From Parvibaculum sp. (GTDB lineage Bacteria > Pseudomonadota > Alphaproteobacteria > Parvibaculales > Parvibaculaceae), in the NCBI RefSeq assembly GCF_019635935.1, contig NZ_JAHBYN010000001.1, positions 558,001-622,000 on the forward strand: a stretch of DNA of 64,000 bases, written 5' to 3'. Both the position numbers and the translations under genes were made by a program. Positions within the stretch are counted from its first letter, which is position 1, and the number at the start of each line of letters is the position of its first letter. This document shows positions 55,893 through 63,808 of this stretch, in pieces. The notes beneath the pieces are model-generated. The model was not told the origin of the DNA. It saw only the letters and a list, made by a program, of their open reading frames with translations, and ran no database searches.

Positions 55893-55907
55893 TTAACCCG
55901 GTATTAA
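55893..55907. promoter_or_regulatory. Perfect CtrA-type site between flgB and fliO
   Basis: TTAA-CCCGGTA-TTAA is an exact match to the CtrA recognition sequence TTAA-N7-TTAA. It lies 71 bp upstream of fliO and 194 bp upstream of flgB, in the 278-bp divergent intergenic region. TTAA is rare in DNA this GC-rich, so a chance match is unlikely. Confidence 0.7.
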
Positions 55908-55977
55908 GCCTGAGGCGGCAAATTCTTCCCATGACAGGGCCGGCCGGGCGGCCGCCCTCAGGTGGGGTTTACGGGCA

Positions 55978-56349
55978 ATGGAAGTCTCCGAAATTTTGCG
56001 GTTCGTCGCCGCATTGGTCTTCATCATCGGCCTGATCGGCCTGTGCGCCTTCGTTGCGCGCCGCATGGGCTTTGCGGCCGGCGGCATCGTGACGCCGGGC
56101 AGCCAGAAGCGTCTCGCCATCGTCGAGGTAAAACCTGTCGATGCGAAACACCGCCTGTTGCTGATCCGCCGCGACGGCAAGGAACATTTGATCCTTCTCG
56201 GCGGCGATCAGTCCCTGCTGATCGAGACCGGCATCGATGCGCCGGCGCCCATGGCGCTGGCCGACACGGCTTCCGGTGCGGCGGCCCAGCCGGCGCCCGT
56301 TCTGCAGTTCCAGCGTATCGTCGATTTCATCAAGGAGCGCCGCGCGTGA
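55978..56349 (+). CDS. fliO: Flagellar biosynthesis protein FliO
   Basis: The 123-aa protein has one N-terminal membrane span (RFVAALVFIIGLIGLCAFVA), then a basic turn and the cytoplasmic core RLAIVEVKPVDAKHRLLLIR-RDGKEHLILLG. FliO helps assemble FliP in the export gate. Its stop overlaps the GTG start of fliP by four bases. Confidence 0.87.
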   Translation: MEVSEILRFVAALVFIIGLIGLCAFVARRMGFAAGGIVTPGSQKRLAIVEVKPVDAKHRLLLIRRDGKEHLILLGGDQSLLIETGIDAPAPMALADTASGAAAQPAPVLQFQRIVDFIKERRA

Positions 56350-57110
56350 CCCGTCTTCCCGTTATGTCGGCGCGCAGCAAGCGCCTGCTGACCGGCCTCG
56401 TTGCCGCGCTTCTGTCGTTCGGCCTTGCCGACCCGGCTTTCGCCAACCAGATCCGCGTCGATCTCTCCGACGGCCTCGGCCTTACCGACCATGTCGTGCA
56501 GATCGTCGCGCTGGTGACGATCCTGAGCCTTGCACCCTCAATCCTGATCATGGTCACGTCCTTCGTGCGCATCATCGTGGTGCTGTCGCTGCTCCGGACC
56601 GCCATGGGCATGCAGCAATCGCCGCCGAACGCGGTTCTGGTCAGCCTCGCGCTCTTCCTGACGGCCTTCGTGATGACGCCAACCTTCACCAAAGCCTATG
56701 ACGCCGGCATCCTGCCCTTGATGAACCAGGAAATGGAGATGGGCGAGGCTTTCGAGAAGTCGAGCGAGCCGTTCAAGACCTTCATGCTTTCGCAGGTGCG
56801 CAAACAGGACCTGAAACTCTTCGTCGACCTGTCGGACATCGAAGAGCCCGAACAGGCAACCGACATCGGTCTTCAGGTGCTGGTCCCCGCCTTCATGATC
56901 AGCGAGTTGCGCCGCGCCTTCGAGATCGGCTTTCTGGTCTTCCTGCCCTTCATCATCATTGACATGGTGGTCGCGTCGGTGCTGATGTCGATGGGCATGA
57001 TGATGCTGCCGCCGATCATCATCTCGTTGCCGTTCAAGCTGATCTTCTTCGTGCTGGTCGACGGCTGGTCGCTGATCGCGGGAAGTCTGGTCCAGAGCTT
57101 CGGCACCTGA
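56346..57110 (+). CDS. fliP: Flagellar export apparatus protein FliP
   Basis: From GTG 56346 the product is 254 aa with a signal peptide (LLTGLVAALLSFGLADPAFA) and four membrane spans. Family motifs are SFVRIIVVLSLLRTAMGMQQ, PPNAVLVSLALFLTAFVMTP and IIIDMVVASVLMSMGMMMLP. FliP forms the core of the flagellar export gate. GTG overlaps the fliO stop; ATG 56364 is an alternative. Confidence 0.95.
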   Translation: MTRLPVMSARSKRLLTGLVAALLSFGLADPAFANQIRVDLSDGLGLTDHVVQIVALVTILSLAPSILIMVTSFVRIIVVLSLLRTAMGMQQSPPNAVLVSLALFLTAFVMTPTFTKAYDAGILPLMNQEMEMGEAFEKSSEPFKTFMLSQVRKQDLKLFVDLSDIEEPEQATDIGLQVLVPAFMISELRRAFEIGFLVFLPFIIIDMVVASVLMSMGMMMLPPIIISLPFKLIFFVLVDGWSLIAGSLVQSFGT

Positions 57111-57123
57111 CGGCGCCCCTGCC

Positions 57124-60100
57124 CTAGTTGATCGCCGACGACGCGTTGTCCTTCAGCGAGGTCACGAACCGCTCCATCGTGTCGATGGAGGCGATGCGGC
57201 TGGCCAGTTCGCGGAACGCAACACCCTGCTCGACGATCGGATCGGAAACCACGGCAAAGGCGCCGGCATCCGCGCTGCGGCTCATGGCCTCGCCGAACTT
57301 GGTCCGCAGGCGCGAAAGCCCGCCCTCGTCGCCGGCCAGCGAATAGGCCACAGCCGCCCGCATCACCTGCAGGCGCGTGTCGTCCGAAAGCGCAGCCTCG
57401 GCCTTCCAGCTATCGCCGAGCATGGCCTCGAAAGCATCGCCCGCTTCTTCCCAACGGCCCGCCTGCCAAAGCACATCGGCCCGCAATGTCCTGGACAGCG
57501 CGTCGTTTCGCTCTTCGAGCAGATCGAGCGCGTAGTCATATTGTTTCAGCTCGGCAAGCGCCCGCGCCTCGATCAGCAGCCGACGCTCCGCCAGCGCTTC
57601 GGGCAGCAAATTCTGTTTTGTGGCGCGCAATGCCGCCAGCGCATTTTCCGGTTTTTCGTCGAGCAGCAGAATGGCCGCAAGCCGCGCCGCGACCTGCGCC
57701 TTGGCAACGCCGCCATGCAGCCGGTTGGCGACCTGGTAGTCGAGAAGCTGTGCCGCCTGAAGCAGCAGGTCCGCCTCCACAAGACGCTCAGCGAGATGAC
57801 GGATCATCTCGTCGCCGCGCTGGCCGATGGGCGTCAGATCCTTGAAGCTCTCGAAAAAGGCCAGCGCCTGCAACGGCGTCATGCGGCTCGCGTCCTCGCC
57901 GAGGAAGAAATCGGCGAACAGGTCGGACATCTGCATGTTCATCCGGTGCGCGTGATCGCTGTCGGGATAGTTCGCGGTCGCAATGCGCATGATCTTCAGC
58001 GCATCGACGATGCCACCCGACTCGAGATGAAGCGAAGCCAGTTTGCTGAGCACCTCGAGCTCCAGCGCGTCGCCGCGCCAGGCGTAGCGCAGGCTTTCGA
58101 GCTCTTCTGCCAGCGCATCGTTGTCGATCTCCCCGGTCTTGTTGAGCAGAACCGCCTTGCCGAAGCGCGCCCGCGCCGCAATCGGCGGATATCCGTTCTC
58201 GATGGCCCGGTCGTAGCGGACAAGCGCCTCGTCGGTGCGGCCGAGCCGGTCGGCGATCATTGCATCGACAAGCATGATTTCGGCCTGCGCCCGGCGGCCT
58301 TCCGGTTCTTCGGGGAATGCCGCCGCATGATGTCTTGCACCATCGACGTCGTTGGCCGCCAACGCGGCTTCGGCCGCGCGCGCCCGGAAAATGGTCCGCC
58401 AACCGTCGTCGAATGAATCCATGACGGCGCCCGCCAGCGCAAACTGGGCGCGCGCCGCATCCCAGTGGCCGAGTTGCGCCCGTGCGAGGCCGCGCCAGAC
58501 CGCAGCATGCGGAATGTTGTCGAGCCCGTTGCCGCTGAGGCTTCGGATCGCGTCGACATAGCGTCCGCTCATCGCCTCCGCGACGCCCTTGACCCCGCGA
58601 AAGGCCGGATCCTTGATCAGCGCGGCGTCTTCGATTGCCGCCGCGTTGAGCGCCGCCAGCGCTTCCTGCGCAAGTCCGTAGCCGAGGAGAAATTTCGCAT
58701 AGTCGAAGCGCGCCGCACCGATCTCCTGCGTCACAGCCGCAGCCAGGCGATCCAGATGAAATTGACGCCGCTCGATGAAGTTTCTCCCCGGCGCAACCCG
58801 CCAGGCGTCAAACTCCATCACCGCCGGAAGCGCGGTAGCGCTGGCCAGAATGCCGCCGGAAACGGCGTTGCCGGCATCGCCCGAAAGCATCAGCCCGTCC
58901 TGTCGCGACACCACAACATTGTCGGGCGCCGCGGCGACGATGAGATCGTCGGCGATCGGCACGATCGCAATACCTTGCGACGTCTGGAGCACCTGAAATT
59001 CCACAAAACTGTGCGGCGTCTGAACGGCCTGCGATGGGCCCCGCGCTGTCGCGACGATCAGCATGTCGCCGACCCGCCGGTCTTCGAACTTGAAGACCTT
59101 GCGCGTCGCCTTGAGATCGAACGTCACGCTGCCGCGCCCGTCCTCCCGCCAGTTGCGCGAAATCGCAATCGGCCGCCCGGTCGTCTGAAGCGTTTCGCCG
59201 GCGGAGATGCGCCAGTCGGCACCCTCCTCGACGACGCTGACAAGCACACGCTCATGCAGCGGCAGAACGAGCGCCACGCCACCGTCGAAACGAACGACTT
59301 CCGGCTCGCCGAACGGCGCCGGAGATCCGGCCTCTGCCGCAAAGACCAGACCGGCCGTGTCGATCGGCAAGGCCTCATCGAAGACCATCCACAAACGGTC
59401 CGCGCGTTCGAACACCGCGGCACCGACCGGTTCCGGCCATGAAACGACAATATCGGTGCCGCCGCGACCATCCCGAATGCTCGCAACCGCCTCGCCGACC
59501 GGCCTCACGCTGGCAGGCATCGGTCCGGCCGCAGCTGCCGGCGCCGCATCGGCCGCAGACGCGTCCTCGGCCTTGGCTTCAACCGCATCGGTTCCAACCT
59601 CGCCGGAGGCCGCAACTTCTTCTTCCGCCGGTTCTTCCTTCGCTTCGGGCCGGGCGGCTTGCGGACGAATGTCGGTCGGACCGGCGGCAACGGGCACCTC
59701 GGCGTTGTCCCGCGTATTTCCCGGCTTGAGGTCGAGCACGACCGCCATATCTTCGCGGAAATCCGTGATGACGACGCCCGGCTTCAGCGTCAAGATCACC
59801 GCAAGCCGTCCCTCATGTTCGATGGCGGTCGCGTGGCTGAGAAAAGGCGGCGGATCGACGCGCAAGGATGACAGATCGACGGTTGCCGTCCGGTCGAAGG
59901 TGATGGTCGCGAGCCCCTGCCGCTGCACCAGCGAATAAAGCACGGGCTGGTTCCAGTCGAAGACGAGACGCGAAATCCCTTCATGGCGCGCGACGCGCAC
60001 ATCGAGGCCGGGCAAGGGCACATCCGGTTCGACGATGCCTTGCGCCGCGGCGACGGCCTTGGCTTCCTCTGCGGCCCTTTTCTCCGCGGCGGCGGCGGCG

Positions 60101-60555
60101 ATGCGCGCCACAACCTCGGCCGGAAGCGGCGGCGCCGCATGGGTCCATTGCGACGGCATCAGATCGACGTAAAGCGACATCTCGGCCTGCTTCGCATCGC
60201 TCCAGAAATCGGCCTTGAGTGCGAAGCGCAGCGTCTTGCCGTCGTCGTCCTGGCGAACCGTTGCGATGAAGCGCGGCATCTGGCGCGCGAATTCGTCGAG
60301 ATTGACCGAAACGGCCCGGTCGAAGGCGAGAACCATCACGCCGGCATTGATTTCGATCCGGTGTTTTGGCACCGCCCCCTGAAACGAGAAAATCATGCGG
60401 CCATAGCCGTCATTCTCGCTGAGGTCGAGACGGTCGAGCGCGGCTTGCGCCCAGGCGCCGGCCGGCGCCAACAGCAGGAGAAGTGCAAACGCCATCGCAC
60501 CCGCAAGGTTGCGATGTCTTGTGCCGCCCGTCATATGTCGATGGATTTCGCTCAC
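57124..60555 (-). CDS. Large exported protein: three AMIN-like modules plus helical-repeat (TPR-type) region
   Basis: The 1143-aa protein starts at GTG 60555 (or ATG 60534) and has a signal peptide (LAGAMAFALLLLLAPAGAWA). Three similar beta modules follow: about residues 49-132 (GRMIFSFQGAVPKHRIE, VLAFDRAVSVNL), 190-276 (SRLVFDWNQPVLYSLVQ, TITFDRTATVDL) and 364-480 (TDIVVSWPEPVGAAVFER, WMVFDEALPIDT). They look like AMIN domains, which bind peptidoglycan or secretin parts. An Ala/Glu-rich linker separates modules 2 and 3. From about residue 640 on it is all-helical with tetratricopeptide-like repeats. It follows motE in the flagellar cluster, behind a CtrA-type site, so a periplasmic role near the motor is inferred. 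Confidence 0.82.
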   Translation of the reverse strand: MSEIHRHMTGGTRHRNLAGAMAFALLLLLAPAGAWAQAALDRLDLSENDGYGRMIFSFQGAVPKHRIEINAGVMVLAFDRAVSVNLDEFARQMPRFIATVRQDDDGKTLRFALKADFWSDAKQAEMSLYVDLMPSQWTHAAPPLPAEVVARIAAAAAEKRAAEEAKAVAAAQGIVEPDVPLPGLDVRVARHEGISRLVFDWNQPVLYSLVQRQGLATITFDRTATVDLSSLRVDPPPFLSHATAIEHEGRLAVILTLKPGVVITDFREDMAVVLDLKPGNTRDNAEVPVAAGPTDIRPQAARPEAKEEPAEEEVAASGEVGTDAVEAKAEDASAADAAPAAAAGPMPASVRPVGEAVASIRDGRGGTDIVVSWPEPVGAAVFERADRLWMVFDEALPIDTAGLVFAAEAGSPAPFGEPEVVRFDGGVALVLPLHERVLVSVVEEGADWRISAGETLQTTGRPIAISRNWREDGRGSVTFDLKATRKVFKFEDRRVGDMLIVATARGPSQAVQTPHSFVEFQVLQTSQGIAIVPIADDLIVAAAPDNVVVSRQDGLMLSGDAGNAVSGGILASATALPAVMEFDAWRVAPGRNFIERRQFHLDRLAAAVTQEIGAARFDYAKFLLGYGLAQEALAALNAAAIEDAALIKDPAFRGVKGVAEAMSGRYVDAIRSLSGNGLDNIPHAAVWRGLARAQLGHWDAARAQFALAGAVMDSFDDGWRTIFRARAAEAALAANDVDGARHHAAAFPEEPEGRRAQAEIMLVDAMIADRLGRTDEALVRYDRAIENGYPPIAARARFGKAVLLNKTGEIDNDALAEELESLRYAWRGDALELEVLSKLASLHLESGGIVDALKIMRIATANYPDSDHAHRMNMQMSDLFADFFLGEDASRMTPLQALAFFESFKDLTPIGQRGDEMIRHLAERLVEADLLLQAAQLLDYQVANRLHGGVAKAQVAARLAAILLLDEKPENALAALRATKQNLLPEALAERRLLIEARALAELKQYDYALDLLEERNDALSRTLRADVLWQAGRWEEAGDAFEAMLGDSWKAEAALSDDTRLQVMRAAVAYSLAGDEGGLSRLRTKFGEAMSRSADAGAFAVVSDPIVEQGVAFRELASRIASIDTMERFVTSLKDNASSAIN

Positions 60556-60635
60556 ACCCGGCGCACGCCCCTGCAGCTTCTGCCAAAATCACGCGGCTTT
60601 CTGCCGCGCATCGGTGCAGTCTACGGGCCGGTCGG

Positions 60636-60650
60636 TTAAACGGTGCTTAA
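60636..60650. promoter_or_regulatory. Perfect CtrA-type site upstream of the AMIN/TPR gene
   Basis: TTAA-ACGGTGC-TTAA matches TTAA-N7-TTAA exactly. It lies between motE and the AMIN/TPR gene, 80 bp upstream of the GTG start, so the large gene may have its own CtrA-controlled promoter besides read-through from fliL. Confidence 0.65.
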
Positions 60651-60671
60651 AGAACGGCGTTTTTTCGCGGA

Positions 60672-61376
60672 TTAGCTGGCGTTTTTGTCCACCGGCAAGG
60701 CCGCTTCCGGCACCGGCATGTCGACCAGGCGCTCGCCGGTCGCCAGTTCGACGGTCAGGTCCTGGGCCACCACCGGGTCCATCGCAGCCAGCACGGCCGA
60801 CATCTTGCGTGGCTGCATCCGCTTGACGACATCGAGCAGCACGCCCATGTCGAGGCGTTCGAAAATCCGGGCAGCGTCCTTGGGCTTCATGCCCTCATAC
60901 ATCGCGACCAGCGAGGCCATTTGTGCCTCCTGGGCCGCGTCGATCTCGGCGATCCGGCTGTTGATCTTCCGGTCGATCTCTCTGAGTTCGGCGATCCGGT
61001 CCTCGACGCGCTTTTCGGCCGCCGCCAGAACCTGCTCGCGCATATCGAGTGTTTCGGCCCGCTTGTTGAGCTCCGCACGCCGCGCCGCGAGGCTTTCGAG
61101 CACCGACATTTCCGCCTTGCTGAGCCGCGGGTCGCCCTGCGCCGCGAAATCCTCCGGCCGCAACACTTCATCGGCCGCAGCCGTTTGCCCGCCTTCGTCC
61201 GGCGCCGCCGTTTCGGCCGCAACCGCCTCGGTCTTGGCCCCCTCCGCCCGCGCGACCGCAATACCCGCAAAGGATTGCGTGCCGGCGCCGCCTGTTGCCA
61301 GGTCGGCCAGCTTCAGACCCAGCAGCATCGAGGCGCAGAGTATGACGATCGGCAGCAGTCGAAGACGGTCCATCAT
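60672..61376 (-). CDS. motE: MotE-like protein (MgtE N-terminal-type domain)
   Basis: The 234-aa protein has a membrane anchor (LLPIVILCASMLLGLKLADL), an Ala/Glu linker, a long coiled coil about residues 85-150 (ARRAELNKRAETLDMREQVL) and an MgtE_N-like helical end (MYEGMKPKDAARIFERLDMG, KMSAVLAAMDPVVAQ). MotE in Sinorhizobium is a periplasmic chaperone for the motility protein MotC; in other alphaproteobacteria the gene is next to fliM. The gap to the preceding gene is 13 bp. Confidence 0.86.
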   Translation of the reverse strand: MMDRLRLLPIVILCASMLLGLKLADLATGGAGTQSFAGIAVARAEGAKTEAVAAETAAPDEGGQTAAADEVLRPEDFAAQGDPRLSKAEMSVLESLAARRAELNKRAETLDMREQVLAAAEKRVEDRIAELREIDRKINSRIAEIDAAQEAQMASLVAMYEGMKPKDAARIFERLDMGVLLDVVKRMQPRKMSAVLAAMDPVVAQDLTVELATGERLVDMPVPEAALPVDKNAS

Positions 61377-61389
61377 GATTTCGGTTGCC

Positions 61390-61839
61390 TCAACGTGCCC
61401 GCTTCAGCGCATCGAGCAGCGGATGCGTTGCACGGGACGGATTGCTGGTGTCGCGGGAAACGCTCGCCGGCGTCTGGCGCGGGCCCGCGGCGGGCCGCAC
61501 CAGCGGTGGTTTGTCGTTCCGTTCGAGCCGGTCCGCAATGCGATCGCCCGCCTCGAGCATCAATGCCAGTTCGTCCGCAAGCCCCCGGGCTCGCCGGACG
61601 CGCTCGCCGAGATCTTCGCCGGTGGCGGCGCTCGCCGCTTTCAGATTGTTGATGGCCGCTGCGGCTTGCGCCGTCGCGGTGTTGAGATCATTGATGAGGT
61701 CGCGCAAACCGTCCTGACCCGACCGCATCGCCCGCAGGCGGCGATCCAGCATCGCGCAATAGGCGATGGTCGCGATCAGAAAGAGACAGACGATGCCCTC
61801 AAGGAGAACGCCGAACGGTACGGCCTGAAGAACGGTCAT
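61390..61839 (-). CDS. DUF6468 flagellar-cluster membrane protein
   Basis: The 149-aa protein has one N-terminal span (GVLLEGIVCLFLIATIAYCA), the conserved MLDRRLRAMRSGQDGLRDLI and a long helical part ending in a proline-rich tail. The DUF6468 family occurs between fliM and motE in alphaproteobacteria; its function is unknown. Its ATG overlaps the fliM stop by four bases (ATGA), showing translational coupling. Confidence 0.83.
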   Translation of the reverse strand: MTVLQAVPFGVLLEGIVCLFLIATIAYCAMLDRRLRAMRSGQDGLRDLINDLNTATAQAAAAINNLKAASAATGEDLGERVRRARGLADELALMLEAGDRIADRLERNDKPPLVRPAAGPRQTPASVSRDTSNPSRATHPLLDALKRAR

Positions 61840-62930
61840 TTGAACGCCCCCGAAATTCTGGATTCAACGGCCTTTTTTTCCGGTTCCACAAGCGCCGCCC
61901 GTCTGTGCTTGCGGATTGCCTGTTCGATACGCACCGCGACATGATTGCCGACGCGCCCCATTCGGCCGGTCGCCACATGCACCCCGCCGCAGCGCATATC
62001 GATCACGCCATCGGGCGTGTTGTTGAACATCAGCGTCTGGCCGACCTGGAAATCCATGACGTCGCGCAGCGTGAGCTGCTGCTGGTCGAGCACGGCTTCG
62101 ACCGGAACCCGCGTCGACCAGAGCTCTGTCGCGAGATGCCCTTCCCAGATGGTGTCGCGGCCGAATTTCTCGCCCATGAACATCTGCAACAGCAATTCGC
62201 GGATCGGTTCCAGCGTCGCATAGGGCAACATCAGTTCGATGCGCCCGCCGCGATCTTCCATGTCGACGCGCAGCTTGACGAGAATGGCCGCATTCGCCGG
62301 ACGCGCAATCGCCGCGAAACGCGGATTGGTTTCCATGCGGTCGAGTTCGAGCGTCACCGGCGACAAGGGCTCGAATGCCGCCTGCACATCCTGCAGCACG
62401 ACTTCGATCATGCGCTGCACGAGATTCAGTTCGATGGTGGTATAGGGCCGGCCTTCGATGCGCATCGCCGCCGTGCCGCGCCGTCCGCCCAGCAAAACGT
62501 CGACGATCGAGTAGATGAGGTTCGAGTCGACCGTGAACATGCCGTAATTGTCCCACTGCTTCGCGCGGAAAACAGCAAGAATGGCAGGCAACGGAATCGA
62601 ATTGAGGTAATCGCCGAAACGGATCGACGAGACGTTGTCGAGCGACACTTCGACGTTGTCGGAGGTGAAATTTCGGAGCGACACGGTCATCAAACGGACG
62701 AGCCGGTCGAACACGATCTCGAGCATCGGCAACCGCTCGTAGGACACAAGCGCCGAATTGACGATGGCATCGATGCCGTGCCGGTCCTGCGTTTGCCCTT
62801 CCTCGACCTCAAAGCCGAGCAGACTGTCGATTTCGTCCTGGTTGAGCACGCGCTCCGGCGCTTTCGCCGCCGCTTGCGCAGCATTGGCGAGCACGTCCGA
62901 GTCTTTGTCCTTGACGTCTGTGGTGGCCAT
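61836..62930 (-). CDS. fliM: Flagellar motor switch protein FliM
   Basis: The 364-aa protein has the CheY-P binding N-terminus (RVLNQDEIDSLLGFEVEEG), the middle CheC-like domain (FDRLVRLMTVSLRNFTSDNV, DSNLIYSIVDVLLGGRRG) and the C-terminal SPOA domain (LTLRDVMDFQVGQTLMFNNT). It is part of the C-ring and mediates the direction or speed switch. GGGGA precedes ATG 62930; fliL ends 19 bp upstream. Confidence 0.95.
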   Translation of the reverse strand: MATTDVKDKDSDVLANAAQAAAKAPERVLNQDEIDSLLGFEVEEGQTQDRHGIDAIVNSALVSYERLPMLEIVFDRLVRLMTVSLRNFTSDNVEVSLDNVSSIRFGDYLNSIPLPAILAVFRAKQWDNYGMFTVDSNLIYSIVDVLLGGRRGTAAMRIEGRPYTTIELNLVQRMIEVVLQDVQAAFEPLSPVTLELDRMETNPRFAAIARPANAAILVKLRVDMEDRGGRIELMLPYATLEPIRELLLQMFMGEKFGRDTIWEGHLATELWSTRVPVEAVLDQQQLTLRDVMDFQVGQTLMFNNTPDGVIDMRCGGVHVATGRMGRVGNHVAVRIEQAIRKHRRAALVEPEKKAVESRISGAFK

Positions 62931-62949
62931 AAAACGGTCCCCGAACCCT

Positions 62950-63456
62950 TTACTGAACGATGATTTCCCGGAACAGAATGTCCGTGACGAGCGGTTTCTG
63001 GGTCGCAAGCGTCAGGCGGCGCATCAGCTCTTCCTTCAGGCTGAGCATCCCTTGCGAGCCTTCGAGGTCTTCCGGCCGGAGATCGCGCAGGAACGTCTGG
63101 AAGCCGTCGAGCACGCGCGGCATCTCGAGTTCGAGACGCTTGACGGCTTCGGCATCCACAACCTGCAAAGACACGCGCATCTTGAGGTAGTGCGCGGGCG
63201 GCGGGCCGCTGAGGTTCACCAGAAAATCCGGCAGATCGTAGAACACCGGATCCGCGACCACTTCCTCGACGGGCTTTTCTTCGCCGGATCCACCGAAAAT
63301 GCCCGACATGTAGAGACCGGCGCCGGCGCCGATCAGAACCAGCACCGGCAACGCGACATAGAGAACGAGCACCTTGCCGGCGATCCGGCGTCGTGCCGGC
63401 GCTTCGGAAACGTCCTCGTCTTCTTCTTCGGCGACTTCGGCGTCGACTGCAGCCAT
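62950..63456 (-). CDS. fliL: Flagellar basal body-associated protein FliL
   Basis: The 168-aa product from ATG 63456 has an acidic N-terminus (AEVAEEEDEDVSEAP), one membrane span (VLVLYVALPVLVLIGAGAGL) and a periplasmic domain (FYDLPDFLVNLSGPPPAHYL, KMRVSLQVVD). FliL supports the stator around the motor. It is first in the fliL-fliM-DUF6468-motE transcript. A longer frame to 63549 has no family match. Confidence 0.93.
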   Translation of the reverse strand: MAAVDAEVAEEEDEDVSEAPARRRIAGKVLVLYVALPVLVLIGAGAGLYMSGIFGGSGEEKPVEEVVADPVFYDLPDFLVNLSGPPPAHYLKMRVSLQVVDAEAVKRLELEMPRVLDGFQTFLRDLRPEDLEGSQGMLSLKEELMRRLTLATQKPLVTDILFREIIVQ

Positions 63457-63808
63457 CTTGAAATGTCCCACCTCGCGGACGTCGCGGCGCCTTCGCCCGC
63501 GCTGTCCTTTGCCCTGTGTTCGTCGCATCGCGGCTTCTTCGCGACACAAGGGCGATGCTCTCGCACTTTGGTTAATGAAGCGTTGTGTCCGCCGCTTTCA
63601 CGGGCCGTCTCAAGCGGAAACCGCCGGCCCGCCGCCGAACCGGCAGAAACTGCCCGGTATTCCCTGCCGCCAAACGGCCGCCCGGTGCAGGAGATGGAGG
63701 TTATCTAATTGATTTTATTGATATTTTTATCTGGCACAGGCCCTGCACATCCCTCGGCGGGCCGCCAGTACCAGCGCCTGCAATTTGAACCGGACGACCG
63801 ACGCCGCC
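63457..63808. other. Divergent control region between fliL and flgF
   Basis: The 352-bp gap separates two flagellar transcription units. It contains an AT-rich tract (63701-63730) typical of protein-induced bending, a half-match to a CtrA site (TTAA at 63572), and the sigma-54-type promoter described separately. Confidence 0.6.
63732..63747 (+). promoter_or_regulatory. Sigma-54-type promoter of flgF
   Basis: TGGCAC-AGGCC-CTGCA has the GG (63733-63734) and GC (63745-63746) elements separated by exactly ten bases, as required for RpoN promoters. It is 62 bp upstream of flgF and points towards it. The adjacent AT-rich tract fits IHF-assisted activation of late flagellar genes. Confidence 0.7.

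Noticed and set aside
63572..63586. CtrA site upstream of fliL
   Set aside because: Only one TTAA half matches; the second is TTGT.
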